DNA of 5,824 nucleotides, taken from NCBI GenBank assembly GCA_036402215.1, contig DASWTI010000244.1:1-5824 (forward strand). The letters are read 5' to 3'. Of the stretch, positions 4,284 to 5,824 are shown piece by piece. The position numbers were made by a program, and so were the translations under genes. The notes under the pieces are model-generated. The model did not search any database. It was not told the origin of the DNA and saw only the letters and a list, made by a program, of their open reading frames with translations. How positions within the stretch are numbered: position 1 is the stretch's first letter; each line of letters starts with the position of its first letter. The DNA comes from DASXTS01 sp036402215 (GTDB taxonomy: Bacteria > Actinomycetota > Actinomycetes > Mycobacteriales > Pseudonocardiaceae).

Positions 4284-5497
4284 AGGGCCATCACGGCGAG
4301 CGTCCCCCAGACGGCGCCGCCGACCTGGACCTCGCCGATGGTGAAGGTGAGCCCGCCGACGCCCGCGACGATGGCCACGCCGGCCACGGCGAGCGTCACC
4401 GGGTCACGCAGGTCCACCCGGGCGTCCAGCCAGACCCGTGCGCCGTGCACCGCGAGCAGCCCGTACAGCACGAGCAGGGCGCCGCCGAGCACGCCGGGCG
4501 GCACCGTCATGAGCGTGGCGGCGACCTTGGGTGAGAACGAGAGCACGACGGCCGCGACGGCGGCCACCGCGTAGGTGGCGGTGGAGTACACGCGGCTCGC
4601 GGCCATCACGCCGGTGCCGGCCACCGAGGTGGACACGCCGGCGCCGCCACCGAGCCCGGCGAGCGTGGTGCCCAGGCCGTTGGCGAGCAGCGCGTCGCCG
4701 GTGAGGCCGTTGACGTCGGTGCCGGTGACCGCGCCGATGGCCCGTACGTGGGCGATGGTCTCGGCGGCGAGCACGAGCACCACCGGCAGCATGCCGAGCA
4801 CGACGGACGGCGTGATCTGCGGGGTGACGAAGGTGGGCAGGCCGACCCAGGCCGCCTCGCCGACGGCGGCCGTGCGGGCCGGCACCAGCTCGCCGAACAG
4901 CAGCGCGAGCAGCCAGCCGCCGCCGATGGCGATGCCGATCGCCAGGCGCGCGCCCACCCCGGGCAGCAGCGCGAGCGCCAGCAGGACGGCGGCGACGGTG
5001 CCGACGCCGAGCCCGGGCTGCTCGGTGAACAGCTCGACGGCCGCGGGTGCCAGGCTCAGGCCGAGCAGGATGACGACGGCGCCGGCGACCACGGGCGGCA
5101 TGAGCGCGTCCACCACGCGGTTGCCGAGGGCCTTGACCGCCACCCCGACCGCGGCCAGCACCAGGCCGACCACGAGGACGCCGCCGAGCTGGGCGGCGAG
5201 CCCGGAGGCCTGTGCGGCCTGCAGCGGCGCGATGAACGCCACCGACGGGCCGAGGTAGGCCGGCAGCCGGTGCCGCGTGACGACGAGGAAGAGCAGCGTG
5301 CCGAGGCCGGAGAAGAGCAGCGTGGTGGCCGGCGGCAGCCCGGTGAGCACGGGCACCACGAGCGTCGCGGTGACGACGGCCAGCAGGTGTTGGGCGCCGA
5401 AGCCGGCGGTGAGCGGCCAGGAGAGCCGGTGACGGGAGCCCACGGCGTCGTCATCGGCCAGATGGCGACCGTCGCCGTGCACAGCCCACACCGGCAC
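4124..5497 (-). CDS. NCS2 (NAT) family nucleobase permease, uracil/xanthine type
   Basis: The 457-residue, strongly hydrophobic protein fits the roughly 14-helix NCS2 fold, in which proton-coupled carriers import uracil, xanthine or uric acid across the cytoplasmic membrane. The N-terminus MPVWAVHGDGR precedes TM1 with the conserved QH (residues 36-37). TM3 has LGPSVAFIAP. TM8 has AAETIAH with E246 and H250, matching the substrate-binding E..GH motif. The later VMAASRVYS and PPGVLGGALLVLYG segments are also typical. In TM10, however, the usual ENIGVMA reads AGTGVMA, so the second substrate glutamate is alanine 293. I chose the GTG at 5495-5497 because GGGGAGG lies seven bases upstream. The frame is open to 5542, but that GTG has no RBS and would add 15 polar residues. 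Substrate is unassigned. Confidence 0.9.
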   Translation of the reverse strand: MPVWAVHGDGRHLADDDAVGSRHRLSWPLTAGFGAQHLLAVVTATLVVPVLTGLPPATTLLFSGLGTLLFLVVTRHRLPAYLGPSVAFIAPLQAAQASGLAAQLGGVLVVGLVLAAVGVAVKALGNRVVDALMPPVVAGAVVILLGLSLAPAAVELFTEQPGLGVGTVAAVLLALALLPGVGARLAIGIAIGGGWLLALLFGELVPARTAAVGEAAWVGLPTFVTPQITPSVVLGMLPVVLVLAAETIAHVRAIGAVTGTDVNGLTGDALLANGLGTTLAGLGGGAGVSTSVAGTGVMAASRVYSTATYAVAAVAAVVLSFSPKVAATLMTVPPGVLGGALLVLYGLLAVHGARVWLDARVDLRDPVTLAVAGVAIVAGVGGLTFTIGEVQVGGAVWGTLAVMALYPLLRGLRRLVGTRGAVTVARPGGGVGVIGAAPAAEAPLRRAGRIGWQLGQK

Positions 5498-5504
5498 GCT
5501 CGAA

Positions 5505-5511
5505 CCTCCCC
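5505..5511 (-). promoter_or_regulatory. Ribosome binding site that decides the permease start
   Basis: On the - strand GGGGAGG precedes the GTG at 5497 by seven bases, ideal Shine-Dalgarno spacing. It falls inside the longer open frame starting at 5542, which argues that translation begins at 5497. Confidence 0.8.
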
Positions 5512-5691
5512 AGCTCCCAGTGATTTCACCGGATCGTGCCACGTTCCGTAGCGACTTTAGAGGGGTTCAACCGAAGGAATCACTCAGAAGGGCCAAGCCT
5601 GCGGCAGAACTTTCATCCGCTGCTCACGTTACGAGTACGACCGGTTACATCACGAACATATCACGGGCCGTTGGGGGCACCGGAGTGGGGC
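5512..5691. promoter_or_regulatory. Permease upstream region, AT-richer, with candidate -10 and short repeats
   Basis: This stretch is clearly less GC-rich than its surroundings (especially 5520-5665), as expected of promoters. On the - strand TAAAGT (5554-5559) fits TANNNT and would give a leader of about 50 nt for the permease. That leader contains GTGA-TT-TCAC (5520-5529), a small inverted repeat. Further upstream ATCACG is repeated at 5649-5654 and 5660-5665, 11 bp apart or one helical turn. On the + strand no TANNNT hexamer was found between 5600 and 5690. No riboswitch was recognised. Confidence 0.35.
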
Positions 5692-5824
5692 GTGGGACGG
5701 ACGATCACCGGCCGCCATCCTGCGGTGAACGGCAGCGGGACGACCGGCGGGAGCACTGTCCCGGTCGGCACGCCCGGCAGGCCGGCGCGTGGGGTCGACG
5801 CGGAGCCGGGCGACGGGTGGCCGA
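5692..5824 (+). CDS. Possible start of an unidentified protein, cut off at the window end
   Basis: A GTG at 5692 with GGAG six bases upstream (5682-5685) opens a frame that stays open to the end of the window (44 codons). It reads VGRTITGRHPAVNGSG and continues as a Gly/Thr/Pro-rich, probably disordered N-terminus. Third positions are mostly G or C, as in the neighbouring genes. Other frames are open here too: a + frame from GTG 5685 and a - strand frame. Such openness is common in DNA this GC-rich, so this is only a candidate. No domain is visible and no function can be proposed. Confidence 0.3.
   Translation, partial: MGRTITGRHPAVNGSGTTGGSTVPVGTPGRPARGVDAEPGDGWP

Noticed and set aside
3569..4534. 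Long + strand open frame inside nei and the permease
   Set aside because: It is out of frame with nei, and its translation is low-complexity Gly/Ala/Arg. Nei has catalytic residues and the zinc finger in the other frame.
5498..5542. N-terminal extension of the permease to the GTG at 5540-5542
   Set aside because: The extension contains the Shine-Dalgarno used by the GTG at 5497, has no RBS of its own, and adds residues not typical of the family's WxVHGDG start.
4748..5551. Long + strand open frame antisense to the permease
   Set aside because: It is a His/Gln/Arg/Asp-rich shadow of hydrophobic codons on the opposite strand.
5512..5691. Purine riboswitch in front of the nucleobase permease
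   Set aside because: No conserved three-way-junction core was recognised, and the predicted leader (about 50 nt) is too short.

Overview
The window is very GC-rich, uses GTG starts and strong G/C third positions, and carries families typical of actinomycetes (DUF3040, a TgpA-type transglutaminase C-terminus, a mycobacterial-type Nei glycosylase). It looks like a chromosomal segment of a high-GC actinobacterium, plausibly Micromonosporaceae. The family assignments are firm; the genus is an inference. No mobile element, CRISPR array, rRNA or tRNA was seen.

Layout, left to right. (1) 1-345 (+): C-terminal end of a membrane transglutaminase/DUF4129 protein. (2) 346-1021: a 676-nt convergent intergenic region without a convincing gene. 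It holds three unrelated tandem repeats: a 39-bp C-rich array, a 17-bp G-tract repeat able to form a G-quadruplex, and a 33-bp duplication. A 9-bp perfect hairpin follows, suited to ending the opposing DUF3040 gene. (3) 1022-1414 (-): DUF3040 two-helix membrane protein with a good RBS, a promoter-like -10 and an inverted repeat upstream. (4) 1545-2297 (-): SAM methyltransferase resembling SmtA/CmoM. (5) 2298-2397: a 100-bp divergent promoter region with a helically phased direct repeat. (6) 2398-3261 (+): orphan ParA/Soj-like ATPase. (7) 3354-4283 (+): Nei/Fpg DNA glycosylase. (8) 4124-5497 (-): NCS2 (uracil/xanthine-type) permease whose 3' end overlaps the nei 3' end by 160 bp. (9) 5498-5691: permease upstream region. 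(10) 5692-5824 (+): possible start of an unidentified gene running off the window.

The genes are mostly independent transcription units rather than one operon. The most notable regulatory feature is shared by three of them. The methyltransferase, ParA and Nei each have the hexamer TAGGGT, then exactly six bases, then a GTG start. There is no room for a 5' leader or ribosome binding site, which is the geometry of leaderless transcripts in actinobacteria. DUF3040 and the permease instead have clear Shine-Dalgarno sequences, so two modes of translation initiation sit side by side.

No complete new defence or biosynthetic system is visible. The points worth following up are the TAGGGT-N6-GTG signature, the phased operator-like repeat, the convergent nei/permease overlap, a permease lacking the conserved TM10 glutamate, and the repeat-filled C-rich/G-rich switch between the first two genes.
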